Below the pieces are notes generated by a model, which was not told the DNA's origin, searched no databases, and saw only the letters and a list, made by a program, of their open reading frames with translations. A stretch of DNA of 62,368 bases, taken from assembly GCF_000482385.1 (NCBI RefSeq), contig NZ_AXVD01000030.1, positions 1 through 62,368 of the forward strand, in the 5' to 3' direction. This document shows positions 8,084 to 16,866 of this stretch, one piece after another. A program made the translations under genes and the position numbers. Position 1 is the stretch's first letter; each line of letters opens with the position of its first letter. Source of the DNA: Nocardia sp. CNY236 (GTDB lineage: Bacteria; Actinomycetota; Actinomycetes; Mycobacteriales; Mycobacteriaceae).

Positions 8084-8344
8084 GGATACAATGATATCCA
8101 ATGCAGATCCTTCTTTTCGAGGCTGCGGCCGAGTCGGGTGTGCATCTGGGCGGCACCAGCTGATTGCAGTGTCGTCGAGTCGAAGACAGTCTTGGTTTCC
8201 ATCCATTGTCGAGTTTTCGGCCGGTACGGCGCCGACGAAGTGCATCACCACGGTGGCTCAGGGAATTTGCCGCGCCGGAATTGTGGCGGTGACATCGGCT
8301 GGTCACCCGCATGGCTCATAAGCCTCTGTCCACGCCCTGGCTGT

Positions 8345-8386
8345 AACCAGGGTGTGGACATCGACAACCAGGGTGTGGACATCGAC
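8345..8386. repeat. 21-bp perfect tandem duplication
   Basis: The 21 bases at 8345-8365 are repeated exactly at 8366-8386. The unit is a multiple of three, but no convincing gene spans it. It looks like a simple replication-slippage duplication. Confidence 0.9.
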
Positions 8387-8567
8387 CACGTCGGCGCGCT
8401 TCCCGACTTCGGTCGAGGTTTCGGTATTCGGGTAATCGCGCCGAGCACGGTGATGTTCGCTGGCGGGGCGGTCTTCACGCACCCAACGATCGGTCGGTAC
8501 GGTCGGTGGTTGTAGCGAGCGCGCACAGTGTCCGGGGCCACCGCGGTGCAGGTGGCCGAATGAGCCC

Positions 8568-8858
8568 GTGGGGCAGGCAGCACATCGTGGCGCATGCGCG
8601 TCGGCGTACACCGAGGCCGAGCTCGGGATGTTGTTCGATGCGCTGGCAGCTTGGCTCGGGACCGATGTCGAGGGTGATGAAGCTTTCGTGATCTGGTCGT
8701 CGAGTCCGATTTTCGTTGGCATGGTGAGGCATTGACGACTGGTAGATCACCAACAGCCCGACCCCGAACGCGGTGCCAACCTCGACGACGACACCGCGGT
8801 CCAGGTCTGGGACTGGATACCTATCCCGGGTCGTCTGGGCCTGCTCGACCAAAAGTAG
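8568..8858 (+). pseudogene. Possible decayed gene with in-frame stop
   Basis: One frame reads protein-like text (SAYTEAELGMLFDALAAWLG then AFVIWSSSPIFVGMVRH), meets TGA at 8733-8735, and in the same frame continues as RLVDHQQPDPERGANLDDD and VQVWDWIPIPGRLGLLDQK to TAG at 8856-8858. Both halves have strong coding character but no start with a ribosome site. It is best read as a remnant of a hypothetical gene broken by a nonsense mutation. I do not recognise the family. Confidence 0.3.
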
Positions 8859-9242
8859 TGTCCGCGAATACCGGCCCCCGCAATACCCACGAGACGCGGG
8901 CACGTGAGGCCATCGCCGGCACCGCGACACGTCGTTTGTCCACGTGAACCGAAAGTGTCTCGGCGAACTGCAGAGACTTCGCCCGAATGCTGCTAGTGTG
9001 CGAAAGGTCGGGTTCTGGTCGCCGTTCGGGCATGCTCCGCATGGTTGGTGATGCACGCGTAATCACCTGTCCTGTAGGCACTGTGGAAGGCGCTGGGCTG
9101 GAGTGTCGGTGTCGATCCGGGCGCCAGAGCTGCGACGCGGACTCCGCCGACCGGTCCGTCTATGGTCGGCAGGCGAGGAAGGCGAGCGAAGCAGGATGGC
9201 GAAGGGCCGATTCCTCGAGACCAGTCGACGACGAAAGAACTG

Positions 9243-10625
9243 ATGAATCAAGATATCGCCGTGGTGCTTTCATGGATCCTTGCCGCCGCTTTGGCGATCG
9301 CTATAGCGGCGGCGCTCTACGCAATGCAATACGCCAGGGCTCAACGGGTCAAAGTCGATGCTCTGGCCCGGGAACAGCGTGCGATGGAGGACACGCTCGA
9401 ACGGTTTGTCGCCACCGCGCTACCCGCAGTGGCCGACTCGATACGGCAGGGTGAATCCCAGCCTCCTCCGGTCGAAGTCCAGGCTGGCATGGAGAATTCC
9501 CGGCTGGCGCAGGCGCTGCGCTGGATCGGTGAACGGTACGCCAACGATCTGCGCCTGATGCGCTCCGAAGCCGAAGAATTGGCCAACGGTGAAGCGCAGC
9601 AGGCGATCAAGGCTGCCGACGAGTCCGCGCGTACCGAAGTCGCTGGCGCGGCACGGCAGGCAACCAGCGCGGCGGTGCGTTCGTTCGGGACCTCGGTGGT
9701 CAGTCTGGGCGCCGATGTCAGCCAGGTCGTGAGTGCCGCCTTGCGCGAACACCGCGACGACCAGGTGTACGAGACCCTCACCCGGATCGATCACACCGTG
9801 CAACAGATGATCCGTCAGGCTCAGTCCTACGTGATCGTCTGTGGTGGACTGCCCGGCCGTCGCTGGCCTGCGCAGTCGTTGACCGACGTGGTCGGCGGCG
9901 CCATCGGCCGGGTGCGCGAGTATCTGCGAGTGCGACCCAACCAGCTCGATCGCGTTGTGATCAGCCGTGCGGTGGAACCGCTGGTGCATACACTGGCAAC
10001 CCTGCTGGACAACGCATTACGGTACTCTCCACCGACGTCCTATGTGGACATCAGCTTCCAGGAGGGCCACCACGGTGTCACCGTCATCGTCGATGACGCG
10101 GGCGTACGGATGAACGCCGAACAGATGGAAGAAGCTCGCCAGGTACTCGCGCACGAGCGGCCGGTCGACATCCATCAACTCGGGCCGTCGCCGAAGGTCG
10201 GCTTCCCTGGTATTGCCGCGTTGGCCCGCCGCTACGGCTTCACCGTCTACATCGACGGGCCGAACGTTTACGGCGGCATGCGCGCAATGGTCTACATCCC
10301 GGAGTCGCTGCTGGTCAGCCCCCAGAACGTTCAGGAGGTCGCGCCGGTGATCGAGGCACGTCCGGAACCGGTGGCCGTTGCCGTACCGGATGCGGCGCTC
10401 ACGCTGGATGCACAGCGGCGTGAGGACGACAAGCCGTTCTCGGTGCACGAAGTCACCAGTGGTGGCCTACCCAAGCGCCGCCGCCGGACCGTTGCACTGG
10501 CCCCGGTCGGACCACGTACCGAACAACCCGGTCGCGCTCGCCCCGAGATTGCCGCAGCCTGGCACACCGGCTCCAGGAGCGGCCGCAACGCCACATCCGA
10601 CGATACGGAAGGGATGACATCCTGA
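9243..10625 (+). CDS. cvnA: Conservon CvnA-like sensor (histidine-kinase-like ATPase)
   Basis: The 460-aa protein has one N-terminal membrane helix (about residues 8-27), a long helical linker rich in Glu/Ala, and a C-terminal HATPase_c domain. The N-box is HTLATLLDNALRYSPP, a G1-like box reads VIVDDAGVRM, and G2 reads GFPGIAALARR. A clear phosphoacceptor H-box is not visible, as usual in CvnA proteins. The ~100-residue tail is polar. In Streptomyces conservons CvnA, B, C and D form a membrane complex reminiscent of eukaryotic G-protein signalling. The start is ATG 9243; the stop overlaps the cvnB ATG (TGATG). Confidence 0.92.
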   Translation: MNQDIAVVLSWILAAALAIAIAAALYAMQYARAQRVKVDALAREQRAMEDTLERFVATALPAVADSIRQGESQPPPVEVQAGMENSRLAQALRWIGERYANDLRLMRSEAEELANGEAQQAIKAADESARTEVAGAARQATSAAVRSFGTSVVSLGADVSQVVSAALREHRDDQVYETLTRIDHTVQQMIRQAQSYVIVCGGLPGRRWPAQSLTDVVGGAIGRVREYLRVRPNQLDRVVISRAVEPLVHTLATLLDNALRYSPPTSYVDISFQEGHHGVTVIVDDAGVRMNAEQMEEARQVLAHERPVDIHQLGPSPKVGFPGIAALARRYGFTVYIDGPNVYGGMRAMVYIPESLLVSPQNVQEVAPVIEARPEPVAVAVPDAALTLDAQRREDDKPFSVHEVTSGGLPKRRRRTVALAPVGPRTEQPGRARPEIAAAWHTGSRSGRNATSDDTEGMTS

Positions 10626-11050
10626 TGGCCACACCCGTGACCGACAGCAGCAACAAACTGGGCTGGCTACTCGAAGATCTCGACATCTCCGGTGTGCGGT
10701 TCGCGGTGTTGCTGTCCGACGACGGCCTGCGGATAGCGCACTCCACCAGAATCACCCGCGACGAAGCGGAACGTTTCGCCGCCGCTGCCTCCGGTCTGCG
10801 GTCGCTCGGCAAGGCGCTCGGTGAGTTCTGCGGTGACGCGCACAACGGTGTGCGGCAGAACATTACCGAGTACGACCAGGGAATGATCCTGATCACCGCC
10901 GCGGGTGAAGGTGCACTATTGGGTGTCGCAACGACTGCCGATATCGATATCGGTCTCATCGCGCATCGGATGAACGAACTGGCCAGCCGGGTAGGGCATG
11001 AACTGAGCAGTCAGCCACGCAACCGGGCAGACGGCGGCGGAATGTCATGA
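10625..11050 (+). CDS. cvnB: Conservon CvnB-like roadblock/LC7 protein
   Basis: The 141-aa protein has the roadblock/LC7 (longin-like) fold: LGWLLEDLDISGVRFAVLLS at the N-terminus, the helix RDEAERFAAAASGLRSLGKAL, and the strand QGMILITAAGEGALLGV. Such proteins bind and modulate small Ras-like GTPases; the partner here would be the CvnD protein two genes downstream. It starts inside the cvnA stop (TGATG). Confidence 0.93.
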   Translation: MATPVTDSSNKLGWLLEDLDISGVRFAVLLSDDGLRIAHSTRITRDEAERFAAAASGLRSLGKALGEFCGDAHNGVRQNITEYDQGMILITAAGEGALLGVATTADIDIGLIAHRMNELASRVGHELSSQPRNRADGGGMS

Positions 11051-11127
11051 TCGAGCGCAGCGAGCGAGTCGATGGCGCTGTCGCCCTGGGCACAACAGCG
11101 CCGAGTTCGGATTCGGTGCCGTCGTGA
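11047..11127 (+). CDS. 26-codon bridging ORF between cvnB and cvnC
   Basis: An ATG at 11047 overlaps the cvnB stop (ATGA), and the frame (MIERSERVDGAVALG) ends in a TGA that overlaps the cvnC GTG (GTGA). It therefore fills the 73-base gap that would otherwise break translational coupling in the operon. It may be a coupling peptide rather than a functional protein. Confidence 0.35.
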   Translation: MIERSERVDGAVALGTTAPSSDSVPS

Positions 11128-11474
11128 GCAAACATCGTCGTGATCCGGACCTGGTCCGCGCGTATGTACGCACCGGGGGACGTACTCGTCCTACTCGCGA
11201 GCTGGACTTGGTCACCTTGGTCTTGACCGCCAAGGACCCACTTCCCGGCGCTTCGCCCGACGCGCGCCGGGTCATGGCTCTGTGTAGCCGCCAAGGTGCG
11301 CTCTCGATAGCCGAGATCGCGGCGTACCTCGACCTACCGCCGTCCGTGGTGAAGATCATCGCGTCGGATCTCATGGACGGCGGGCATCTCGTCACTCCCA
11401 CCCCGGCCGAAGCGTTGCCGGAGATCGCCCTGCTGGAGGAGGTACTCAATGGGCTCCGTGCTCTCGCCGTCTGA
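11124..11474 (+). CDS. cvnC: Conservon CvnC-like DUF742 protein
   Basis: The 116-aa DUF742 protein has the family hallmark VRAYVRTGGRTRPT near the N-terminus and a C-terminal winged-helix-like section with ALCSRQGALSIAEIAAYLDL and VKIIASDLMDGGHLV. In conservons it forms part of the CvnA-D complex. It starts at GTG 11124 and its last 26 bases overlap cvnD. Confidence 0.93.
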   Translation: MSKHRRDPDLVRAYVRTGGRTRPTRELDLVTLVLTAKDPLPGASPDARRVMALCSRQGALSIAEIAAYLDLPPSVVKIIASDLMDGGHLVTPTPAEALPEIALLEEVLNGLRALAV

Positions 11475-12054
11475 CCGTTCGGTCGACTACGTGCCGGAGA
11501 CAGTGACCCGTTCGGTGAAACTGTTGGTGGCCGGAAACTTCGGCGTCGGTAAGACCACATTCGTGAGCAGTATTTCGGAGATCAAGCCGCTGCGCACCGA
11601 AGAGACCATCACCCAGGCCAGCGTCGGCGTCGATGACATGGCAGGCCTACCAGGAAAGTCGCAGACCACTGTCGCGATGGACTTCGGTCGTATCACGCTC
11701 AGTTCTACGCTAGCGCTGTATCTGTTCGGGACTCCCGGCCAGCAGCGTTTCGTCCCGTTGTGGGAGGAGTTGGCCCGGGGGGCGCTCGGAGCCCTGGTGC
11801 TGGTCGACACCCGCCGGATCGACAAGTCCGATGAGGTCCTTTCGGTGCTCGAAGAGCGGGGAGTTCCGTATTCGGTGGCGGTCAACCAGTTCGAAGGAGC
11901 ACGGCACTTCCCGCTGGAGGAGGTCCGTGATGCGCTGGACCTGGAACCAGGAACACCGCTGACCACACTGGACGCGCGAGACCGCGGCACATGTTTGCAT
12001 TCGCTGATCACGCTCGTCGAATTCCTGTTCCACCGTCTGGAGTCTCGTTCTTGA
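11449..12054 (+). CDS. cvnD: Conservon CvnD-like Ras-type GTP-binding protein
   Basis: The 201-aa GTPase has P-loop GNFGVGKTT (29-37), a switch II DxxG equivalent reading FGTPGQQRF, and the base-recognition strand AVNQFEG in place of NKxD, which is typical of this actinobacterial family (compare MglA/Rag-like proteins). ATG 11449 has GGAGGAGG upstream. It is presumed to be the switch of the conservon and to interact with the roadblock protein. Its stop overlaps a TTG start of the first P450 gene (TTGA). A degraded copy of its 3' end is found again at 13517-13793. Confidence 0.93.
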   Translation: MGSVLSPSDRSVDYVPETVTRSVKLLVAGNFGVGKTTFVSSISEIKPLRTEETITQASVGVDDMAGLPGKSQTTVAMDFGRITLSSTLALYLFGTPGQQRFVPLWEELARGALGALVLVDTRRIDKSDEVLSVLEERGVPYSVAVNQFEGARHFPLEEVRDALDLEPGTPLTTLDARDRGTCLHSLITLVEFLFHRLESRS

Positions 12055-13313
12055 CCGCACAGCAGGCGCCCGCCGCCTCCAGGTCGACGGGCGGTTGTCC
12101 GGTCGGGCACACATCGCAGCTCGGTTCCGACGAGGACCGTGTTCGGGTGTATTCACCGGAATTCGCAGCGGATCCACATGGCGCCTACGGAGAAATGCGT
12201 AGGCGCCACGGCTCCTTGGTGCCGATCGAACTGTCGCAGGGGGTTTCGGCCACACTGGTGATCGGGTACCAGGAAGCTGTCCGGATCCTGAACGATCCGG
12301 AGCACTTTCCGGCCGACCCCCGCATCTGGCAGAAGAGTCTTACCTCGGATTCGCCCATTCGCCCGATGATGGAGTGGCATCCGAACGCGCAGCGCAATAG
12401 CGGAGCGGCCCATGCGCGCTATCGAGGGGCCTACAGCACGAGCATCGAGGGTATCGATCTACACGAGCTCCATTCCATGGTGGAGCGGTTCGCCGTTCCG
12501 CTGATCAACACCTTCTGTCGAGCTGGTACTGCGAACCTGGTCACGCAGTACGCGTTTCCGCTCGTGTGCGCAGTGTTCAACGAGATCGTCGGCTGTCCGT
12601 CGGCGCTCGGGCACCGCGTCACGGCCGGCATGGCCATGCTCGTCGAGGCCGTCGACCCGGTCGGCGGGATGCGAATGCTGTCGTCTGCGTTGACGGAGCT
12701 GATCCGGCTGCGGCGCGCAGCACCCGGTGACGATGTCGCGTCGCGACTGGCCCATCATTGGTCCAACCTGACCGACGACGAGATGCTTTCTCAGCTCGTC
12801 GGTCTCTACGGTGCGGCGATCGAACCACAGCAGAACCTGATGACGAGCGCTGTGCTGTTGATGCTCACCGACGGTCGTTCCACCGATGACGTTCTCGACG
12901 GCGGCCTGTCGTCGCGTGATGCACTCGATGAGGTGCTGTTCAGCGACCCACCGGTGGCGAATATGTGTATTACATATCCGCGGCAACCGATCGTGGTCGC
13001 TGATACCTGGTTGCCGGCGCATCAACCAGTGCTCATCAGTCTCGCGGCCTGCAACAACGATCCGGCGGTCCGCAGCGGTGACCGTACCGGCAATCGCGCC
13101 CATCTCGCGTGGGCCGTCGGCCCGCATGCCTGCCCGGCGAAAACTGTGGCGTCTGTGGTCGTTCGAGAGGCAATCGATCAACTTTTCGATGCCCTGCCCG
13201 ACATGCGGCTGGCCGTGCCCAGGAGCCACCTGTTCTGGCGCCCGGGTCCCTTTCATCGGGCATTGGCGGCCCTGCCGGTCGTATTTCCGAAGTCTCCCCC
13301 GTTGATGATGTGA
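12051..13313 (+). CDS. cvnE: Conservon-linked cytochrome P450 lacking ExxR (CYP157-like), copy 1
   Basis: The 420-aa protein is P450-like: the haem loop reads [12 protein letters not shown] with Cys361 as ligand. Two hallmarks are altered. The K-helix motif reads DEVLFSDPP, so the arginine of ExxR is Phe. The I-helix oxygen-activation motif (AGxxT in the canonical paralogue downstream) is replaced by GAAIEPQQN. CYP157-family P450s of Streptomyces conservons are known to lack ExxR, so this is probably a CYP157 relative. I chose the TTG at 12051 because it overlaps the cvnD stop. Catalytic activity is doubtful; a sensory or haem-binding role is possible. Confidence 0.88.
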   Translation: MTAQQAPAASRSTGGCPVGHTSQLGSDEDRVRVYSPEFAADPHGAYGEMRRRHGSLVPIELSQGVSATLVIGYQEAVRILNDPEHFPADPRIWQKSLTSDSPIRPMMEWHPNAQRNSGAAHARYRGAYSTSIEGIDLHELHSMVERFAVPLINTFCRAGTANLVTQYAFPLVCAVFNEIVGCPSALGHRVTAGMAMLVEAVDPVGGMRMLSSALTELIRLRRAAPGDDVASRLAHHWSNLTDDEMLSQLVGLYGAAIEPQQNLMTSAVLLMLTDGRSTDDVLDGGLSSRDALDEVLFSDPPVANMCITYPRQPIVVADTWLPAHQPVLISLAACNNDPAVRSGDRTGNRAHLAWAVGPHACPAKTVASVVVREAIDQLFDALPDMRLAVPRSHLFWRPGPFHRALAALPVVFPKSPPLMM

Positions 13314-13793
13314 GGGGAGTGTCCACGAGAGCTGTTCATGCGATCGAAATTCTGTTCTGAAATGTGCATATTCCCTGGTCGTCCGGTTGGTGAGGCAGGG
13401 GAACTCGCGGTACGGGCTGGACATGCCTCGGTCGAGCCGCATTCTGCGTCCAAACGGGATATGCTCTGTACCAAGGGGATATGGCACCGAGACGGAACCC
13501 GGGCCCACACCAACCAACTCGACGCACGTGATCGAGGCACGTGCTTTCTCAGTCTGACCGCGCGGCTTGGCCGCGGAGCCGGTCGACTGGGCGCAATGGC
13601 CACCGGTATGTCGATACAGCAGGAAGGGAGGTAGCCACCTCGGAGGTCGGCCACTACCTGCCCCTCGAGACAGGTGCCGATCCGACATGGAGCCCGATCC
13701 GACCGCACCGACTCGACGCATGTGCTCGATGGGCGTACCGACGCACATCGGCCACGCTCATCGACCGTTCGTCCCTTCTGGAGTCTCTTTCTT
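13314..13793 (+). pseudogene. Scar of a duplicated cvnD 3' end
   Basis: This 480-bp gap between the two ExxR-less P450s contains remnants of the cvnD end. At about 13517-13555 a frame reads LDARDRGTCFLSL, matching LDARDRGTCLHSL near the CvnD C-terminus. At 13777-13793 the bases CTGGAGTCTCTTTCTT match the cvnD/P450 junction CTGGAGTCTCGTTCTT at 12037-12052. Between them the sequence has drifted. The segment is the trace of a tandem duplication that carried the cvnD tail together with the P450 gene; the tail then decayed while the P450 copy stayed intact. Confidence 0.7.
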
Positions 13794-15062
13794 GTGACCA
13801 CGCCACAGTTTTCGCCACTCTCCTCGGCATCCGCGAGTGGTTGCCCTGTCCAGCACGGCTCGCCGATCGACACCGACCGGCCCCGCTATGCCTTGTATTC
13901 GGAGGAGTACGCTGCGGATCCGCACCGGGCCTTCCGCGAGATGCGCCGCACCTACGGGCCGCTCGTCCCAGTGGAATTGGCGCCGAATGTGCCCGCCACG
14001 TTGGTGATCGGCTATCATACGGCGCTGCGTATCCTCAACGACCCCGAGCACTTCCCTGCAGATCCGCGCACGTGGCAGAAAGGTATTCCCGGCGAGTGCC
14101 CGGTGCTACCCATGCTGGAGTGGCGGCCGAACGCATTGCGCAGCTCAGGTCTGGAGCACCTGCGCTATCGGCAGGCAAATGTGGCGAGTATCGGCGAGAT
14201 CGATTTGCACGCGCTGCACAGCACCGTGGAACAGATAGCCCTCCCGCTGATCAATGCATTCTGTGAGGACGGTGCGGCTGAACTGATCAGCCAATACGCC
14301 TTTCCGCTCAGTTTCGCTGCGGTGAACGCCATACTCGGGTGCCCCGCGGATATCGGCCAGCAGGTATCGACCGGCATGGCCGCCATCTTCGAGGGTGTCA
14401 ACGCGGACAAGGGCAACGCGATGCTCAGCGACGCACTGTTCAGCCTGGTGCAGCTGAAGCGAAAAGAGCCCGGGGACGACATCACTTCTCGCTTGTTGAG
14501 TCATCCGTCGCAATTGGATGATATGGAGATGATCCACCAGCTGGTCACGCTGTACGCCGCTGGGATCGAGCCACAACAGAATTTGATCGTCAACACACTG
14601 CGGCTCATGCTGACCGACGACCGTTTCGCGGGAAGTTTTTTGGGCGGAAGCCTCTCCACACGTGACGCCCTCGACGAGGTGTTGTTCAACGACCCGCCGA
14701 TGTCGAACTATTGCGTCAGCTATCCCAAGCAGCCGATCTTGATCGATGGGGTGTGGTTGCCCGCACACCAACCGGTATTGATCAGCATGACCGGCTGCAA
14801 CAACGATCCCGCGATCGGTTTCGGTGAAAGCATCGACAATCGCGCGCATCTGGCGTGGAGCGTTGGGCCGCATGCGTGCCCGGCCCGGTCGGTCGCCTAT
14901 CTGGTCGTCCAGGACGCCATCGATCAGCTGCTCGACGCGCTGCCGGAGCTGAGGTTGGCCGTCTCGCCCGAGCAGCTGTCCTACCGGCCGGGTCCGTTCC
15001 ACCGAGCCTTGGTATCGCTTCCCGTCGTTTTTCCGAAATCCCCACCGTTGAATGTGTATTAA
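13794..15062 (+). CDS. Conservon-linked P450 lacking ExxR (CYP157-like), copy 2
   Basis: The 422-aa paralogue of the preceding P450 is collinear throughout ([38 protein letters not shown]). Haem ligand Cys362 sits in [12 protein letters not shown]. The K-helix again reads DEVLFNDPP without the arginine, and the I-helix reads AAGIEPQQN. Conservation of the same departures in both copies argues that they are functional traits and not decay. Start GTG 13794 has GGAG about 10 bases upstream. It ends 10 bp before the canonical P450, so all three are likely cotranscribed. Confidence 0.88.
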   Translation: MTTPQFSPLSSASASGCPVQHGSPIDTDRPRYALYSEEYAADPHRAFREMRRTYGPLVPVELAPNVPATLVIGYHTALRILNDPEHFPADPRTWQKGIPGECPVLPMLEWRPNALRSSGLEHLRYRQANVASIGEIDLHALHSTVEQIALPLINAFCEDGAAELISQYAFPLSFAAVNAILGCPADIGQQVSTGMAAIFEGVNADKGNAMLSDALFSLVQLKRKEPGDDITSRLLSHPSQLDDMEMIHQLVTLYAAGIEPQQNLIVNTLRLMLTDDRFAGSFLGGSLSTRDALDEVLFNDPPMSNYCVSYPKQPILIDGVWLPAHQPVLISMTGCNNDPAIGFGESIDNRAHLAWSVGPHACPARSVAYLVVQDAIDQLLDALPELRLAVSPEQLSYRPGPFHRALVSLPVVFPKSPPLNVY

Positions 15063-15072
15063 GGAGAGGCCG

Positions 15073-16302
15073 ATGAACGCTCAGCCCCTAGTGCTCGACC
15101 CGATGGGCGCCGATATCCAGGGTGAGTCCGCTCGTATTCGTGACCGTGGTCCAGCCACCCTTGTCGAGCTGCCCGGTGGAGTGCAGGCATGGTCGATCAC
15201 CGACGCGGCCATCCTCAAGCGGCTGCTTGCGGACTCGAGGGTGTCGAAGGACGCCAGGCAGCACTGGCCCGCATTCATCAACGGGGAGATACCACCGGAT
15301 TGGCCGCTGTATCTGTGGGTGGCCGTGACCAATATGTTCACCGCCTATGGCACAGATCACCGACGGTTGCGCAAACTGATCGCACCCGCGTTCACGCTGC
15401 GCCGCTCCCAGGCAATGCGTCCGATGATCGAGCAGATCACCGCGGGCCTGCTCGACGGACTGGCAGCGAAAGCGTCCGACGGTCCGGTGGACCTGCGGGA
15501 GGACTTCGCCTACCCACTGCCGATTCAGGTGATCAGCGCACTGATGGGGGTTCCGGAGTCGTTGAACAGTGGTCTGCGCGCCTGCGTCGACGGCATTTTC
15601 GACACCTCGCTCAGTCCGGAGCAGTCGCAGGCCAACTACATGGAGATGTACCGGATTCTCGGAGAACTCATCGCCCTCAAACGTGCAGAACCGGCCGATG
15701 ACATGACCAGCCTGTTGATCGCCCAACGTGCCGAGGAAGACGGTGCGCAGTTGACCGAACAGGAACTGCTCGACACGATGCTACTGGTCATCAGCGCCGG
15801 TCACGAGACCACTGTGAATCTGCTCGACCAAGCGATCTTCCTGTGGCTGACTCGTTCCGACCAGCGCGGCGAGGTGCAGGCAGGACAGGCGACCTGGTCG
15901 GACCTGATCGAGGAATCACTGCGGTTCGAAGCTCCGGTGGCGCACCTTCCGCTGCGCTTCGCCGCCGACGACATCGAAATCGATGGCATCAAGATCGCCA
16001 AGGGGGACCCGATTCTCGCGTCGTACGCTGCAGCCAACCGCGATCCGAAGCTCCACGGCCCGACCGCCGACGAATTCGACGTGCTGCGGCCCAGTAAGGA
16101 GCACATGGCTTTCGGTTATGGGGTGCATCACTGCCTGGGTGCGCCGCTGGCTCGGTTGGAAGCCGAGGTTTCGTTGCCGGCCCTGTTCCAGCGCTTCCCC
16201 GCTATGCGTTTGGCCGCGGACCCCAGCGATCTGGGCGCGGTATCGAGCTTCATCTCCAATGGCCATGCTCGTCTCCCGGTCGACCTGGAGCCCAGAGACT
16301 GA
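15073..16302 (+). CDS. Canonical cytochrome P450 (CYP154-like)
   Basis: The 409-aa P450 has all hallmarks: I-helix SAGHETT (about 241-247), ExxR as ESLRFEAP, and haem loop [12 protein letters not shown] with Cys354. The N-terminal [13 protein letters not shown] segment is almost the same as in the P450 at 44340, so the two are paralogues. ATG 15073 follows AAGGAG. In Streptomyces a CYP157 gene in a conservon is typically followed by a CYP154 gene, and this arrangement matches. It probably hydroxylates a small hydrophobic substrate with electrons from a ferredoxin encoded elsewhere. Confidence 0.93.
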   Translation: MNAQPLVLDPMGADIQGESARIRDRGPATLVELPGGVQAWSITDAAILKRLLADSRVSKDARQHWPAFINGEIPPDWPLYLWVAVTNMFTAYGTDHRRLRKLIAPAFTLRRSQAMRPMIEQITAGLLDGLAAKASDGPVDLREDFAYPLPIQVISALMGVPESLNSGLRACVDGIFDTSLSPEQSQANYMEMYRILGELIALKRAEPADDMTSLLIAQRAEEDGAQLTEQELLDTMLLVISAGHETTVNLLDQAIFLWLTRSDQRGEVQAGQATWSDLIEESLRFEAPVAHLPLRFAADDIEIDGIKIAKGDPILASYAAANRDPKLHGPTADEFDVLRPSKEHMAFGYGVHHCLGAPLARLEAEVSLPALFQRFPAMRLAADPSDLGAVSSFISNGHARLPVDLEPRD

Positions 16303-16313
16303 TTCGCTCCGAT

Positions 16314-16343
16314 GCCGCCCCGAGCAGCGTGGCTGGGGGCGGC
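16314..16343 (+). terminator. Candidate terminator of the conservon operon
   Basis: GCCGCCCC (16314-16321) pairs with GGGGCGGC (16336-16343) over a 14-nt loop, 12 bp after the last P450. There is no T-tract, so it is only a candidate. Confidence 0.45.
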
Positions 16344-16394
16344 GCAGGTCCGGGACGTTGGTTCGATGCGCTGGTCCAGTGCGACCCCCTGTGC

Positions 16395-16793
16395 TCACCA
16401 GTCGATCACGCCGAGGTCGTGTAAAGTCCGGAACACCATCAGCGATCCGGGAGCGACGTGATCCATGGCGGCATATTCACCGCCGCTGAAGTATCGGAGT
16501 TCAGCGATTTCACTGGCTGGGTGCGGTTGTTCATCGAGTTCGGCGGTAAAGCAGGTCATATGCAGCCGGGTCCCGGGGGTGTGCCCATACGCCTCGGAAT
16601 GAAATACTCCGAGTTCGTCGAGTGAAATGACGCCGACACCCAGTTCTTCCCGCACTTCACGACGCAGCGCGGCCTCAGGCGTTTCACCAGGGTCGATTTT
16701 CCCGCCGGCCATGTAGAACACGTCCTTGCCGATCGATCGTGCCTGGAGGAGCCGACGATCTTTGATGTGGGCCAATGCGGCGGTGCGAATCAC
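16395..16793 (-). CDS. Nudix hydrolase
   Basis: The 132-aa protein is almost entirely a Nudix domain. The Nudix box GX5EX7REUXEEXGU is complete: GGKIDPGETPEAALRREVRE followed by ELG (about residues 30-52). It would hydrolyse a nucleoside diphosphate linked to another moiety; the substrate is not predictable. It is a single gene, convergent with the conservon. Confidence 0.93.
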   Translation of the reverse strand: MIRTAALAHIKDRRLLQARSIGKDVFYMAGGKIDPGETPEAALRREVREELGVGVISLDELGVFHSEAYGHTPGTRLHMTCFTAELDEQPHPASEIAELRYFSGGEYAAMDHVAPGSLMVFRTLHDLGVIDW

Positions 16794-16866
16794 CGCCCCA
16801 CTGTACTGAGCTGATTCGATCGGACAGCAATGTGATCTTCAGGCTCGACGCGGGTGTCTGCGCCGG

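Larger units (their letters stand above)
8084..9242. other. 1.2-kb stretch without a confident intact gene
   Basis: The stretch lies between the SRPBCC gene and the conservon. It contains a two-unit 21-bp tandem repeat, a stop-interrupted coding-like frame (8568-8858) and, at its right end, the presumed conservon promoter. A short GGATA...TATCC inverted repeat lies next to the SRPBCC start. Other frames look like noise. Confidence 0.6.

Noticed and set aside
8345..8386. Possible CRISPR-like repeat
   Set aside because: Only two units directly abutting, no spacer and no cas genes; a simple tandem duplication.
8733..8735. TGA at 8733 read as selenocysteine or programmed readthrough
   Set aside because: No supporting structure or known selenoprotein family; nonsense mutation or error is simpler.
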